The notes under the pieces were generated by a model, which did not search any database, was not told the origin of the DNA, and saw only the letters and a list, made by a program, of their open reading frames with translations. Of a stretch of DNA of 34,131 nucleotides, positions 15,238 to 24,366 are shown one piece after another. Position numbers and translations under genes: made by a program. The stretch spans positions 142 through 34,272 of the forward strand of contig JAFEEX010000054.1 in NCBI GenBank assembly GCA_018240895.1, read 5' to 3'. This DNA is from Pseudomonadota bacterium (lineage in GTDB: Bacteria; Pseudomonadota; Alphaproteobacteria; Sphingomonadales; Sphingomonadaceae). Position 1 is the first letter of the stretch. Each line of letters begins with the position of its first letter.

Positions 15238-15277
15238 TCCCCTGTCCCCTTCCACCCGGTTGATTCCATTCGGTCGT

Positions 15278-16570
15278 TCACACGATCCCGGCGCTGGACC
15301 CCGCCGGCCTGCGCTCTTGCGCCTTGCGGCTGCGCCATTGGCTGCTGCGATAGACGGCCAGCGGGTCGATCGCGCCGCCTGCTTCGGCGCGCGCCCTGGC
15401 AAGGATTGGAGAGACATCGATGGTATAGGCGCTGCGCAGCGCCTGGAACGCCATCATCGTGTCATTGCCCAGCTGCGCGGCGTGGAGCGCATCGCGGTCA
15501 ACCAGACTGGCCTTGGCATAGCACTGGATGATTGCCTCGGCGCTGGAGAGCATCGATTCGATCGGATCGGTGACGTTGTGCGACTGGTCGATCATATAGG
15601 CCGGGTTGAACCCGTCACGCGGATTGCGCTCTGCCTCAACCAGTTCGTTGAACACCAGGAACAGTTGATGCGGATTGATTGAGCCCGAATCGAGATCGTC
15701 GTCGCCGTACTTGCTGTCGTTGAAGTGGAAGCCCCCCAGCTTGCCAAAGCGGTGAAGGCGGGCAACGATCTGCTCGATGTTCACATTGGGAGCATGATGG
15801 CCCAGATCGACCAGGCACTTGGCTTTCGGACCCAGCTCTTGCGCCGCAAGGATGGATGACCCCCAATCGCTGATCACGGTTGAATAGAACGCCGGTTCGA
15901 ACATTTTGTGTTCCAGCAGCATCCGCCAGTCATCCGGCAGGGCGGCATAGACCTGGGCCGCGGCATCAAGATAGCGGTCAAGGCTGCGGGCGAAGTCCTG
16001 CTGGCCGGGGAAGTTGGTGCCGTCACCAACCCAAACGGTCAGATCGCGGCTGCCCAGCTTCTGGCCAATCTCGATGCATTCGATGTTGTGTTCAACCGCC
16101 TGCTGCCGGGTCGCCTCGACGGTCGAAGACAGCGAACCGGTGGCATAGGTTTGCGCCTGCCCCGGCTGGTCCTGAAACGTGTTGGAATTGACCGCATCAA
16201 ACCCCAGACCAAGGCTAGCCGCTTCCTCACGCAATGCCGCATAATCGCTGACCTTGTCCCATGGGAAATGCGGCGAAACGCGGGGAGTAGCGCGGCTGAG
16301 CTGGTTGATGACCGCGCAGTCCTCAAGCTTTTCATGGATAGTGGTCGGCTCGCCGGGAATCGGGAACTTGGCAAAGCGCGTCCCGCCGCGGCCGGCCCCC
16401 CAGCTTGGAACCGCCACGGAGAAACCGGCAACACGGTCCTTGATCGTGTCGATTGCAATCCCGGACCGTTCAAGCTTGCGGCCAAGCGCGGAATAGTCTT
16501 CGTCAAGCGCGGCCATTTCGCGGGCATTGGCCTGGGCGATCAGGTCCGCCGAAAGCGGCAGGGTGGTCAT
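15278..16570 (-). CDS. rhaI: L-rhamnose isomerase (rhizobial/P. stutzeri type)
   Basis: A 430-residue TIM-barrel sugar isomerase converting L-rhamnose to L-rhamnulose. Metal and catalytic residues align with the Pseudomonas stutzeri enzyme with a constant offset of one: Glu220 (LLEHKMFEPAFY), Asp255 and His258 (CLVDLGHHAPN), His282 (GFHFNDSKYG), Asp290, Asp292 and Asp328 (YMIDQSHN). The P. stutzeri numbers are from memory. The family is distinct from E. coli RhaA and usually has relaxed substrate range. The gene lies 20 bp downstream of the aldolase-dehydrogenase gene and 40 bp upstream of the rhamnosidase gene. Cytoplasmic; no signal peptide. The start is at the first ATG, with GGGAG upstream. 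Confidence 0.93.
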   Translation of the reverse strand: MTTLPLSADLIAQANAREMAALDEDYSALGRKLERSGIAIDTIKDRVAGFSVAVPSWGAGRGGTRFAKFPIPGEPTTIHEKLEDCAVINQLSRATPRVSPHFPWDKVSDYAALREEAASLGLGFDAVNSNTFQDQPGQAQTYATGSLSSTVEATRQQAVEHNIECIEIGQKLGSRDLTVWVGDGTNFPGQQDFARSLDRYLDAAAQVYAALPDDWRMLLEHKMFEPAFYSTVISDWGSSILAAQELGPKAKCLVDLGHHAPNVNIEQIVARLHRFGKLGGFHFNDSKYGDDDLDSGSINPHQLFLVFNELVEAERNPRDGFNPAYMIDQSHNVTDPIESMLSSAEAIIQCYAKASLVDRDALHAAQLGNDTMMAFQALRSAYTIDVSPILARARAEAGGAIDPLAVYRSSQWRSRKAQERRPAGSSAGIV

Positions 16571-16590
16571 CGTCGTTCTCCCGGTCCGGC

Positions 16591-18702
16591 TTACCGTGTA
16601 AACGCCTGGGCATTGCCCGCATCGACGTTGATCATGTTGCCGGTTGACTTGGCCGAAGCATCGCTTGCCAGCCAGCAGGCGGCTTCGGCAATATCTTCGG
16701 GCAGAACGTCGCGTTTGAGCAATGAGCGCTGGCGGTAATGCTCTTCCAGTTCCGCACCCGGATCAATCCCGTGCGTACCGGCCCGCTCCCGGCGCCAGTC
16801 ACCGTCCCATATCCGGCTGCCACGGATCACCGCGTCGGGGTTGACCACGTTGACGCGGATGCCGTGCGGCGCGCCTTCAAGCGCAAGGCAGCGTGCCAGA
16901 TGGTTCGCGGCGGCCTTGGCGCTGGCATAGGCGGATGCGCCGGCTGCCGCAGCCACGGCGTTCTTTGATCCGATGAACACCACGCTGGTTCCGCCCTGTT
17001 CCTTCATGCCCCTCAGCAGCGGCCATGCCGCGCGGGCCGTGAGGAAATAGCCCCGGGCGAGCACGTCATAATTGCGATCCCACAGCGCCAGCGTGGTTTC
17101 CTCGATCGGCGCTGAAGAGGCAATTCCGGCGTTGGCGACCAGAATATCAAGCCCGCCAAATTCGCGCGCACAGGCGGCGAAGGCGGCCTGAACCTGCGCC
17201 TCATCGGTAACGTCGCAAGTCACGGCGCGGACCACGTCATTGCCGAATTGTCCGGCAAAACCGGACCGGACCTGCTCCATCGCCGCGCCGTCGCGATCGG
17301 TCAGCATCACGCAGGCCCCTTCGCCCAGCAGCCGCGCCGCCGTGGCCGCGCCGATTCCGCCCGCCCCGCCCGTGACCAGCGCAATGCGCCCCACCATTGG
17401 CCGGGGGGCAGGCATCCGTTGCAGCTTGGCCTCCTCAAGCAGCCAGTATTCGATATCGAAGGCTTCCTGCTCATCAAGCGCGATGTAGTTTCCGATTGCC
17501 TCGGCCCCGCGCATCACGTTGATGGCATTGGCATAGAATTCACCGGCCAGCCGCGCGGTGGTCTTGTCCGCGGCAAAGGTTATCCGGCCCACGCCCGGAA
17601 CCAGCACGACCACCGGGTTGGGATCACGCATGGCGGGGGAATCGGCCCGTTTGCAGCGTTGGTAATAGGCGCTGTAGCGGTCGCGATAGGCCGCGATCCT
17701 TTCAGCAAGATCGGCATCGTCGTGAAGCCTGGCCGGATCAAGCACCAGCGGCGCGATCTTGGTGCGCAGGAAGTGGTCGGGACAGGATGTGCCCAGCGCG
17801 GCGAGCCGCGGCAGATCGACCGAATTGACGAATTCCAGCGTTTCGGCATCGTCCGAATAGTGGCCCAGCTTGCGCCGCGATCCCGTCATCAGCGCGCGCA
17901 GGCGCGGCATCAGATCAGCGGCGATTGCGGCGCGGTCCTGCGCGGTAGAGATGGCACGGCCGCCAAACGCGGGACGCTTTACCAGCTTGCGGTTGAGGTA
18001 ATTTGCCGCATCCGCAATCAGTTGCACGGTGTGTTCGTAGCAGGCCTTTGCGCTGTCAGCCCAGCAGATGATCCCGTGACCGGCCAGCATTACCCCCTGG
18101 ATGCCAGGGTTGGCGGCAACATAGTCGCGCAGCATCACGCCCAGCGTATAGCCGGGGCGTTTCCATTCCAGCCAGCCGATCCTGCCGTTCCATATCTCCC
18201 GGGTCGCCGCCTCTCCGCCCGAACTTGCGGCCAGGGCGATTATCGCGTCGGGATGGACATGATCGACGTGAGCGAATGGCAGCAGCGAATGAAGCGGCGT
18301 GTCGATGGAGGCCGCGCGAGCGTTAAGGTTGAAGGTGCAATGCGGCAGGAAGCCGACCATCCTGTCGTCATCCTGCGGCCCGCTATAGTGCGCTTCAAGC
18401 CCCAGCAGCTTGTCCTGATACAGGGTTGCGAACCCGTCGAGCTTCATCGATCCGATGTCCCCGCCCGAACCCTTGACCCACAGAACATCAACCTCGCCGC
18501 CGGTCAGCGGATCGGTTTCGATCAGCTTTGCAGAGGTGTTGCCCCCGCCAAAATTGGTCACGGTAAGGTCGCTGCCCAGCAGGTTTGAACGATAAAGCAG
18601 CAGTTCGGATGGACCAAGCGCCGCCGCCAGCGCATCATTCCAGCGGCTGGCCGGAACTGCAAATTGCAGTGCTGCGGCGGAAATCGGGGCTTGGGCGTTC
18701 AT
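16591..18702 (-). CDS. rhaD: Bifunctional rhamnulose-1-phosphate aldolase / short-chain dehydrogenase
   Basis: A 703-residue fusion that splits L-rhamnulose-1-phosphate into DHAP and L-lactaldehyde and then oxidises the aldehyde to lactate. Residues 1 to about 420 are a class II aldolase domain with a GGGNTSAK phosphate loop (52-59), zinc ligands in AHVDHVHPDAI (His148, His150) and a further His in MLAGHGIICW (about 209). Residues 435-703 are an NAD-dependent SDR with TGGAGGIG (445-452), NAG (525-527), Ser580 and the catalytic pair Tyr593/Lys597 (SAYASAKAA). The fusion is typical of rhizobia, Bacillus and sphingomonads and differs from the separate E. coli enzymes. It is the first gene of the leftward rhamnose operon, with AAGGG before the ATG, and is divergent from the kinase gene across a 121-bp control region. 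Confidence 0.94.
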   Translation of the reverse strand: MNAQAPISAAALQFAVPASRWNDALAAALGPSELLLYRSNLLGSDLTVTNFGGGNTSAKLIETDPLTGGEVDVLWVKGSGGDIGSMKLDGFATLYQDKLLGLEAHYSGPQDDDRMVGFLPHCTFNLNARAASIDTPLHSLLPFAHVDHVHPDAIIALAASSGGEAATREIWNGRIGWLEWKRPGYTLGVMLRDYVAANPGIQGVMLAGHGIICWADSAKACYEHTVQLIADAANYLNRKLVKRPAFGGRAISTAQDRAAIAADLMPRLRALMTGSRRKLGHYSDDAETLEFVNSVDLPRLAALGTSCPDHFLRTKIAPLVLDPARLHDDADLAERIAAYRDRYSAYYQRCKRADSPAMRDPNPVVVLVPGVGRITFAADKTTARLAGEFYANAINVMRGAEAIGNYIALDEQEAFDIEYWLLEEAKLQRMPAPRPMVGRIALVTGGAGGIGAATAARLLGEGACVMLTDRDGAAMEQVRSGFAGQFGNDVVRAVTCDVTDEAQVQAAFAACAREFGGLDILVANAGIASSAPIEETTLALWDRNYDVLARGYFLTARAAWPLLRGMKEQGGTSVVFIGSKNAVAAAAGASAYASAKAAANHLARCLALEGAPHGIRVNVVNPDAVIRGSRIWDGDWRRERAGTHGIDPGAELEEHYRQRSLLKRDVLPEDIAEAACWLASDASAKSTGNMINVDAGNAQAFTR

Positions 18703-18746
18703 GGTATCCCTTGGTGCGATTTGTGTGCTTGAATCGGCTTGAACGT

Positions 18747-18794
18747 TCGATATCTATTTTACTGGAAATGATCAATCACGATCGATATTGATTG
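18747..18794. promoter_or_regulatory. Divergent rhamnose promoter region with inverted and direct repeats
   Basis: Between the aldolase-dehydrogenase gene and the kinase gene lies an inverted repeat, ATCAAT-N10-ATTGAT (18771-18792), whose centre holds the palindrome ATCGAT. TCGATAT also occurs twice in direct orientation (18747 and 18782, 35 bp apart). The region is AT-rich compared with its flanks and contains a -10-like TAAAAT on the minus strand (18755-18760). It is the natural target for the DeoR regulator at the end of the kinase operon; binding is inferred. Confidence 0.55.
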
Positions 18795-18823
18795 TTTGAA
18801 TAGAACGAATGCGGAGAGGGCGA

Positions 18824-20230
18824 ATGCCGCGCGGGGCTTACGTCGTAATCGATCTGGGCAAGACGCTGGGCAAGGTCAGCCTGTGGTCGCGCGCGGGCGA
18901 AATGCTTGATCGCCAGGTCAGGCCGAATGCGCCGGTTGTGATCGATGGCTTGAAGCGGCTTGACGCGGACGGGATCGGCGAGTGGCTTGTCACGGCGCTG
19001 GCCCGCTATGCGGATCATCCGGTTGAAGCGATCATTCCGGTTGGGCACGGCGCGGGCGTGGTTGCGGTGAGCGGCGCTGGACCGGTCGTGGCTCCGCTTG
19101 ACTATGAACAGGCCTTGCCGGCTGATGTTCTGCGCGAATATCGCCAGCTGCGTGATCCCTTTGCCCTGACCGGATCGCCAGCCTTGCCCGATGGCCTCAA
19201 TCTGGGGGCGCAGCTTTATTGGCTGGACCGGCTCAATTCAACGGCGATGGCCCGGGCCACGCTGCTTCCCTGGGCGCAGTATTGGGCCTGGTTCCTGTCA
19301 GACCGCGCGGTCAGCGAGGTGACGAGCCTGGGCTGCCATTCCGATCTGTGGCACCCGGCCAAAGGGCAGTTTTCCGCGCTGGCCCGGACGCAGGGATGGG
19401 CGGCGCGGTTTGCGCCGCTGGCACAGGCGGCTGATGTGGCCGGGTTGTTGCGCCCCGATCTGGCGCAGCGGACCGGGCTTTCCGCGCAGGTCAAAATTCT
19501 GGCGGGATTGCACGATTCGAATGCCGCGCTGCTGGCTGCGCGGGGCTTTGCCGGGATCGCGCGGAACGAGGCGACGGTGCTTTCAACCGGGACGTGGTTC
19601 ATCGCCATGCGTCTGCCCGGCACCGCTGCCGATACGGGCGGTTTGCCCGAAGCGCGCGATTGTCTGGTCAACGTCGACGTTTTTGGAAACGCGGTGCCAT
19701 CCGCCCGCTTCATGGGCGGGCGCGAAATTGAAAGCGTGATCGAAATCGACACCCGCCGGGTGGACATCAAACCCGATCAGCCCAGGCTGCTTGCCGCCGT
19801 TCCCGATCTGCTCGCAAACAGCACCATGCTGTTGCCTGGCCTTGCGCCGGGCTGCGGCCCTTATCCTGACTGGACGGCGCGGTGGATTGCCGAGCCGGCA
19901 GACTGGTACGCGCGCCGCGCGGCGATGTGCCTTTACGCGGCGCTGGTCGCCGACGTCTCGCTTGATCTGATCGGCAGCCGCGAGCGCCTGTTGATCGAGG
20001 GCAGGTTTGCCGATGCAGAGGTATTCGTCCGCGCGCTTGCCGCGCTGCGACCGGAAACGGCGGTCTTTGTCGCCAATGCCCACAATGATGTGTCCTATGG
20101 CGCGCTGCGGTTGATCGATCCCGATCTGCAACCTCGGGGAGAGCTGGTTCAGGTCCGCCCGCTGGCCGGCGATCTGGCGCAGTATCGCCGGGCATGGCGC
20201 GCGGCGCTGGAAGACCGGGCGCAGCCGTGA
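18824..20230 (+). CDS. rhaB: FGGY-family sugar kinase, rhamnulokinase role
   Basis: A 468-residue kinase of the FGGY family, here expected to phosphorylate L-rhamnulose at O-1 with ATP. The N-terminal phosphate motif is VVIDLGKTLGKVSLW (about 7-21). The probable catalytic base is Asp231 in LAGLHDSNAALLAARGF, and the ATP-site motif LSTGTWFIAM follows at about 250-260. The function is assigned from its position between the other rhamnose genes; by sequence alone it is only a divergent FGGY kinase, not close to E. coli RhaB. The start at 18824 is chosen because GGAGAGGG lies just upstream; an in-frame ATG at 18809 would place that site inside the gene. It is the first gene of a rightward operon with the MFS and DeoR genes. 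Confidence 0.85.
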   Translation: MPRGAYVVIDLGKTLGKVSLWSRAGEMLDRQVRPNAPVVIDGLKRLDADGIGEWLVTALARYADHPVEAIIPVGHGAGVVAVSGAGPVVAPLDYEQALPADVLREYRQLRDPFALTGSPALPDGLNLGAQLYWLDRLNSTAMARATLLPWAQYWAWFLSDRAVSEVTSLGCHSDLWHPAKGQFSALARTQGWAARFAPLAQAADVAGLLRPDLAQRTGLSAQVKILAGLHDSNAALLAARGFAGIARNEATVLSTGTWFIAMRLPGTAADTGGLPEARDCLVNVDVFGNAVPSARFMGGREIESVIEIDTRRVDIKPDQPRLLAAVPDLLANSTMLLPGLAPGCGPYPDWTARWIAEPADWYARRAAMCLYAALVADVSLDLIGSRERLLIEGRFADAEVFVRALAALRPETAVFVANAHNDVSYGALRLIDPDLQPRGELVQVRPLAGDLAQYRRAWRAALEDRAQP

Positions 20231-20256
20231 CCACACGATTTCTGTAGGGGGAAAGC

Positions 20257-21510
20257 ATGATGACCGCAGCCGCAACCAGGCAGCAAGAAAACTGGCGCGA
20301 CACGATCCTGGCCGGACTGGCGAACTATATCGATGCCGGATCGATCGTTGCCGCTTCGGTCGCGCTCAAGCCGTGGCAGGATGGTTTCGGCCTGTCCGAA
20401 GGATTTCTTGGCGCGCTGGGCGCATTTGGACCCAACGCGATCGGCGCGGGGGTAGGCGCGCTGATTGGCGGGCGGCTGTGTGACCGGCTTGGCCGCAAGA
20501 AGATCTATCAATGGGATATGCTGATTTATGCCGCCGGAATGGCCTTGCTGGTTTTCGCGGCGGCTCCGTGGATGATCGTTACGGGGTTCCTGATCGTTGG
20601 GCTGGCCGTTGGCGCGGATATTCCGGCAAGCTGGTCGCTGATTGCCGAGCAGGCCCCCGATGATCGCCGCGGCAAGCATTCCGGCGTGGCGCAGGTGCTG
20701 TGGTATCTGGGGCCGGTGGTGGTTCTGCTGATGAGCCTGGCGCTTACCAGTCTGGGCCTGCTTGGCGCGCGGATCGTCTTTGCGCATCTGCTGGTTCTGG
20801 CGCTTGGGCTGACCTTCCTGCGCAGCCGGATGAAGGAATCGCAGCGCTGGGAAGAAGCGCAGCGGGCCGGGGGAGAGCGCCCCAGGGTTTCGACCCTGTT
20901 TAGGGGCAAGTACCTCACGTCGATTCTCGGTCTGGTCGGGATGTACGGGTTCTGGAACCTGTGGGCAGGGACCAACGGCTTCTTCTTTCCCTATATCCTG
21001 CGCACTGTTGGCGCGGCCAGCCAGTTTCAAAGCGTGGCGATTCAGGCGCTGTCCTTCGCCATCGGCATGGCATCGATCTGGTTTGTGTTCATGCGCCTGG
21101 CGGACAAGGTCAACCAGCGCAGCCTGTTTATCGTTTCCGCGGTGATCCAGGTTGCGGGCATGGCCTTGCTCGCGGTGTTTCCGCTGACCATACCGGTGGC
21201 GCTGCTTTATGTCTTTCTGCTCCAGTTTGGCGGAGGCTTCGGCGCGCAAAGCTTCTTCCAGCTGTGGAGTGCGGAAATGTTTCCAACCATGCTGCGCTCA
21301 ACCGCGCAGGGGCTGTGCTTTGCTGTGGTGCGTATCGGGCTGGGGCTGTTCAGCTTTTTCGTCCCCATGCTTACCGCAACCGGGTTTACCACGCTGGCAT
21401 GGATATTGACCGGGTTTCTGGGCACCAGCGGAATCATCGGGGCGCTGTGGGCACCGCGCAACGCGGGCAAATCGCTTGAACAGCTTGAGGCGGAGCGGCA
21501 GGCCGCCTAG
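20257..21510 (+). CDS. MFS sugar transporter, probably for L-rhamnose
   Basis: A 417-residue, 12-helix major facilitator of the sugar-porter-like branch. The loop 2-3 motif GALIGGRLCDRLGRKKIY (about 68-85) and the helix 4-5 region GLAVGADIPASWSLIAEQAPDDRRGKHSG (about 112-140) are typical of sugar/organic acid:H+ symporters. A second motif-A-like loop, MRLADKVNQRS, lies in the C-terminal half. AGGGGG lies about six bases before the ATGATG start. It lies 26 bp after the kinase gene and 9 bp before the regulator gene, so rhamnose uptake across the inner membrane is the obvious role, inferred from context. It is not a homologue of E. coli RhaT. Confidence 0.85.
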   Translation: MMTAAATRQQENWRDTILAGLANYIDAGSIVAASVALKPWQDGFGLSEGFLGALGAFGPNAIGAGVGALIGGRLCDRLGRKKIYQWDMLIYAAGMALLVFAAAPWMIVTGFLIVGLAVGADIPASWSLIAEQAPDDRRGKHSGVAQVLWYLGPVVVLLMSLALTSLGLLGARIVFAHLLVLALGLTFLRSRMKESQRWEEAQRAGGERPRVSTLFRGKYLTSILGLVGMYGFWNLWAGTNGFFFPYILRTVGAASQFQSVAIQALSFAIGMASIWFVFMRLADKVNQRSLFIVSAVIQVAGMALLAVFPLTIPVALLYVFLLQFGGGFGAQSFFQLWSAEMFPTMLRSTAQGLCFAVVRIGLGLFSFFVPMLTATGFTTLAWILTGFLGTSGIIGALWAPRNAGKSLEQLEAERQAA

Positions 21511-21519
21511 AGCCCGTCC

Positions 21520-22299
21520 ATGCACGCCACCCAGCGCGAAACCCACATCCTTGAGGTTATGAGGCCAAGCGGCTTTGTGACTTACCGCGATCTTGAGGCC
21601 ATGCTCGATGCCTCTCCCGCAACGATCCGCCGGGATCTTGCCCGGCTGGAACTCAGCGGGCGGATCGTGCGGGTTCATGGCGGTGCCAAACTGGTCGATG
21701 ACGGTGCAGACCACGGCCACCCGCGATTGTCGGGCACGCCCTTTGATTTGTCGATCACGCAAAACCTGGCGGCAAAGCAGGCCATTGGCCGGGCCGCAGC
21801 GCAGCTTTGCCAGGCGGGTGAGGGGGTGATGATCGATGGCGGCACGACCACGCTGCAAATGTGCCCGCACCTGGCGGGCCTTGATTTGCAGGTGTTGACC
21901 AATTCGCTGCACATCGTCACCGCGCTGTTGCCCCAGACCGGCACGCGGATCCTGCTGCCATCGGGCGCGGTGTTTCGCGAACAGAACATCATCCTTGCCC
22001 CGGCGGGCGAGGAATCGATGCCGCGGTTTCATGCCCCAAAGCTGTTCATGGGCGCGGCTGCCGTGGGGCCGCAAGGCGCGATGCAGGCCGATGTGGTGCT
22101 GGTTGCCGCCGAACGCCGGCTTATCGACCGGGCCGAACAGGTGATTGTGCTGGTCGATTCCAGCAAGTTCGGATCGTCATCGGGGACCATCGTCTGCGGT
22201 TTGGACGAGATTGATACGGTAATCACCGATCCGGGAATCGACGCGGCAGCGCACGAAATGCTGACGCGCGTCGGCGTGCGGGTGATCATTGCCGGGTAG
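21520..22299 (+). CDS. DeoR-family repressor of the rhamnose genes
   Basis: A 259-residue regulator with an N-terminal helix-turn-helix (RETHILEVMRPSGFVTYRDLEAML, then SPATIRRDLARLELSGRIVRVHGGA, about 6-62) and a C-terminal DeoRC sensor domain with IDGGTTTLQMCPHL, LTNSLHI and LVDSSKFG, a phosphosugar-binding fold. The ligand is probably rhamnulose-1-phosphate or rhamnulose by analogy with other DeoR sugar repressors. It is the last gene of the kinase-transporter operon, so it would control itself through the divergent promoter near 18770. No strong Shine-Dalgarno precedes the ATG; translation is probably coupled to the transporter gene that ends 9 bp upstream. Confidence 0.88.
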   Translation: MHATQRETHILEVMRPSGFVTYRDLEAMLDASPATIRRDLARLELSGRIVRVHGGAKLVDDGADHGHPRLSGTPFDLSITQNLAAKQAIGRAAAQLCQAGEGVMIDGGTTTLQMCPHLAGLDLQVLTNSLHIVTALLPQTGTRILLPSGAVFREQNIILAPAGEESMPRFHAPKLFMGAAAVGPQGAMQADVVLVAAERRLIDRAEQVIVLVDSSKFGSSSGTIVCGLDEIDTVITDPGIDAAAHEMLTRVGVRVIIAG

Positions 22300-22381
22300 T
22301 GGGAAGGGGCCATCGCCTTTGGCCGCGGGCCATGCCATATCGTATCAGATCAGCAAGTGACCGGGTCAGAGTGAGGAAGCA

Positions 22382-23317
22382 ATGAGTTCAGGTGCGGGCA
22401 TCCTGCTGGGCGTGAGTGCGATACTGGCGGCGCTGGTTATCTTCACCCTGTGGAATGCGCGCCGGGCGGAGCGACTGGTTCCACCCGACGGGCAATTTAT
22501 CGACCTGCCGGGGGCAAGGCTGCACTATCTGGACATCGGCACGGGACCGGCGATCGTGATGGTTCATGGGCTGGGCGGCCAGATGCGCAACTTCACTTAT
22601 GCCTTGAGCGATCGGCTGGCCTCCGATCATCGACTGATCATCATCGATCGGCCCGGTTCAGGCTATTCCGCGTGGACCGATCAGACGGAACGCGGCCTGT
22701 TCGCACAGGCAAGGGTTGTGGCCAGCCTGATCGATCGCCTTCAGATCGGGCGTCCGCTGGTAGTTGGCCACTCGCTGGGCGGCGCGGTGGCGCTGGCCCT
22801 GGCGGCTCAGCAGCCGGAACGGATTAGCGGTCTGGCCCTGCTTGCGCCGCTGACCCAGCCGATCGACACCATCAACAAGGTCTTCGCGGCGCTGACCATC
22901 AAATCGCATCTTGCGCGGTGGCTCGTCGCCTGGCTGCTGGCGGCACTGCTGGGCCGGCTGACCCAGAGCCAGTCAGGCGCGGAGGTTTTTGGGCCAGAAC
23001 CGATTGCGCCCGATTTTGAGGCGCGGGCCGGTGCCGCGCTTACCCTGCGGCCTGCGGCTTTCCTGGCCGCGTCCGCCGATGTCGATGCCTGCCGGGCCGA
23101 GATGGGCGCGATTGCCGCGCGCCATGCCGGGATAACCGTTCCGGTGGGCATCCTGTTCGCGCGGGAGGATCGCCTGCTGGATTTCGAACTTCACGGCGCG
23201 GCCACGGCGCGGGCCATCCCCGGCTGCACCCTGACGCCGATCAGCGGCGGCCATATGTTCCCGCTGACTCAGCCGGGCCTGACAGCAGACTGGATTCGTG
23301 AACGCGCCGCCAGGTGA
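22382..23317 (+). CDS. Membrane-anchored alpha/beta-fold hydrolase
   Basis: A 311-residue serine hydrolase. A single N-terminal helix (ILLGVSAILAALVIFTLW, about 7-24) anchors it to the membrane. The hydrolase fold follows with oxyanion motif VMVHGLGGQMRNF (about 59-71), nucleophile Ser131 in VVGHSLGGAVAL, acid Asp263 in FAREDRLLDF and base His291 in ISGGHMFPL. The cap between is rich in hydrophobic helix (HLARWLVAWLLAALLG). It may cleave esters or lactones. It starts 82 bp after the regulator gene on the same strand and converges with the AraC gene, 32 bp away. Nothing in the sequence gives the substrate; de-esterification of an acylated glycoside is one context-based guess. Confidence 0.82.
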   Translation: MSSGAGILLGVSAILAALVIFTLWNARRAERLVPPDGQFIDLPGARLHYLDIGTGPAIVMVHGLGGQMRNFTYALSDRLASDHRLIIIDRPGSGYSAWTDQTERGLFAQARVVASLIDRLQIGRPLVVGHSLGGAVALALAAQQPERISGLALLAPLTQPIDTINKVFAALTIKSHLARWLVAWLLAALLGRLTQSQSGAEVFGPEPIAPDFEARAGAALTLRPAAFLAASADVDACRAEMGAIAARHAGITVPVGILFAREDRLLDFELHGAATARAIPGCTLTPISGGHMFPLTQPGLTADWIRERAAR

Positions 23318-23349
23318 TCCTGGGCCAGAACTGCGCATACAAGGCGGGT

Positions 23350-24366
23350 TCAAGGTGCCAGATGTTGTACAAATGCCTGGCTGGATCGGACAGCCAATCG
23401 GAATTCGTTGCCCGGGCCATGTCGGCGCCATTCGCGCGGTGATTGGCCAAAGGCCAGGGCAAACCAGCGGCTGAAGGCACCGACCGAATTATAGCCCAGC
23501 AAATCCGCCACATCAGTCACGCGGGTTCGCGGATTGGCCAGATACTGCGTCGCCAGCCTGATCCGGGTCCGGTTAAGCGTCGCGCTGAACGATGCCTGTT
23601 CGTTATCCAGCATCCGCTGGAGCGTGCGAACGGTAACGCCCAGCGAAGCTGCGCAATTGTGTATGGTAGCCCGGCGCGAAGGCAGAAACTGGACAATCAA
23701 TTGCTCGACTTCCTGCGCGGTGGTGCGCGGGCCTGGGCTCATCACCGTTTCCAGCAAGTGCCGCGCGTGCCGGGCAAGCTGGGCATCCGCTTGAAGGTTT
23801 GGCCGGTCAAGATCGCTGTTGGTGATGACGATGCCGTTGAATTCGCAATTGAATTCCGGCACGCAGCGGAACAGCCGGGAATAGATGGGCAAGGCATCGC
23901 CAGATGGTGCTTCGTGGGTAAAGCACACGGCCCGCGGGTGCCAGCCATCACCCAAGGATGCGCTGCACAGCCGAGCGAGAACGCCCAGCGCCAATCCGGT
24001 TGATTGGCGGGCCGGTTCGGGCTGGCGAAGATGGAAATCCTCACGCAGGATAGATTCATCGCCCAGCTTTTCGATCTGCAGCATCAGCGTTGAATTGACC
24101 CGGGTGCGAAATTCCCTGAGCGCCTCCAGCGCTTGTCGCAGGGTCGGTTGATGCGCGATGAGCAAGCTGGTGGCACCCAGGTTTGCGAGCGACCGGCATT
24201 CGGCCATTCGCAGCCCCAGCGTGATGCAACCTGTTGCCAGGGAACTGTTTTCCAGCAATCGCATGGCCGCGCGGGCCGGGACCGCGTGCTCCGGGTTGGC
24301 AAGCTGGCCCGCAGACAGACCCTGTTCCCGCAGCAAGGGCGCCGGATCGACCCCAAGCGCTCCCAT
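23350..24366 (-). CDS. AraC-family regulator (OruR/ArgR-like, arabinose-binding-domain type)
   Basis: A 338-residue activator. An N-terminal effector domain of the type found in OruR-like AraC proteins (GVDPAPLLREQGLSAGQL, LGLRMAECRSLANLGATSLLIAHQPTLRQAL) precedes two helix-turn-helix motifs at about 238-315 (AASLGVTVRTLQRML; RVTDVADLLGYNSVGAFSRWFALAFGQSPREWRR). The start is uncertain. The ATG at 24366 has no ribosome site, and the 18 codons before it in frame (AIITDVVRAAVLTGYFET) look like the usual N-terminus of this family, yet no ATG, GTG or TTG occurs there. Either a rare start codon is used or the gene has lost its start. It is divergent from the TonB receptor gene, the likeliest target; the ligand is unknown. 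Confidence 0.85.
   Translation of the reverse strand: MGALGVDPAPLLREQGLSAGQLANPEHAVPARAAMRLLENSSLATGCITLGLRMAECRSLANLGATSLLIAHQPTLRQALEALREFRTRVNSTLMLQIEKLGDESILREDFHLRQPEPARQSTGLALGVLARLCSASLGDGWHPRAVCFTHEAPSGDALPIYSRLFRCVPEFNCEFNGIVITNSDLDRPNLQADAQLARHARHLLETVMSPGPRTTAQEVEQLIVQFLPSRRATIHNCAASLGVTVRTLQRMLDNEQASFSATLNRTRIRLATQYLANPRTRVTDVADLLGYNSVGAFSRWFALAFGQSPREWRRHGPGNEFRLAVRSSQAFVQHLAP

Noticed and set aside
17248-18588. A 446-codon plus-strand open frame opposite the aldolase-dehydrogenase gene, and similar long frames at 14188-15531 and 27205-28548.
   Set aside because: All lie antisense to genes with clear families and catalytic motifs, and their translations are Arg/Gly/His-rich without domains.
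22308-22324. A small GGCCA/TGGCC inverted repeat after the DeoR gene.
   Set aside because: It has only 5 bp arms with no T-run; such repeats are expected by chance in this GC-rich sequence.
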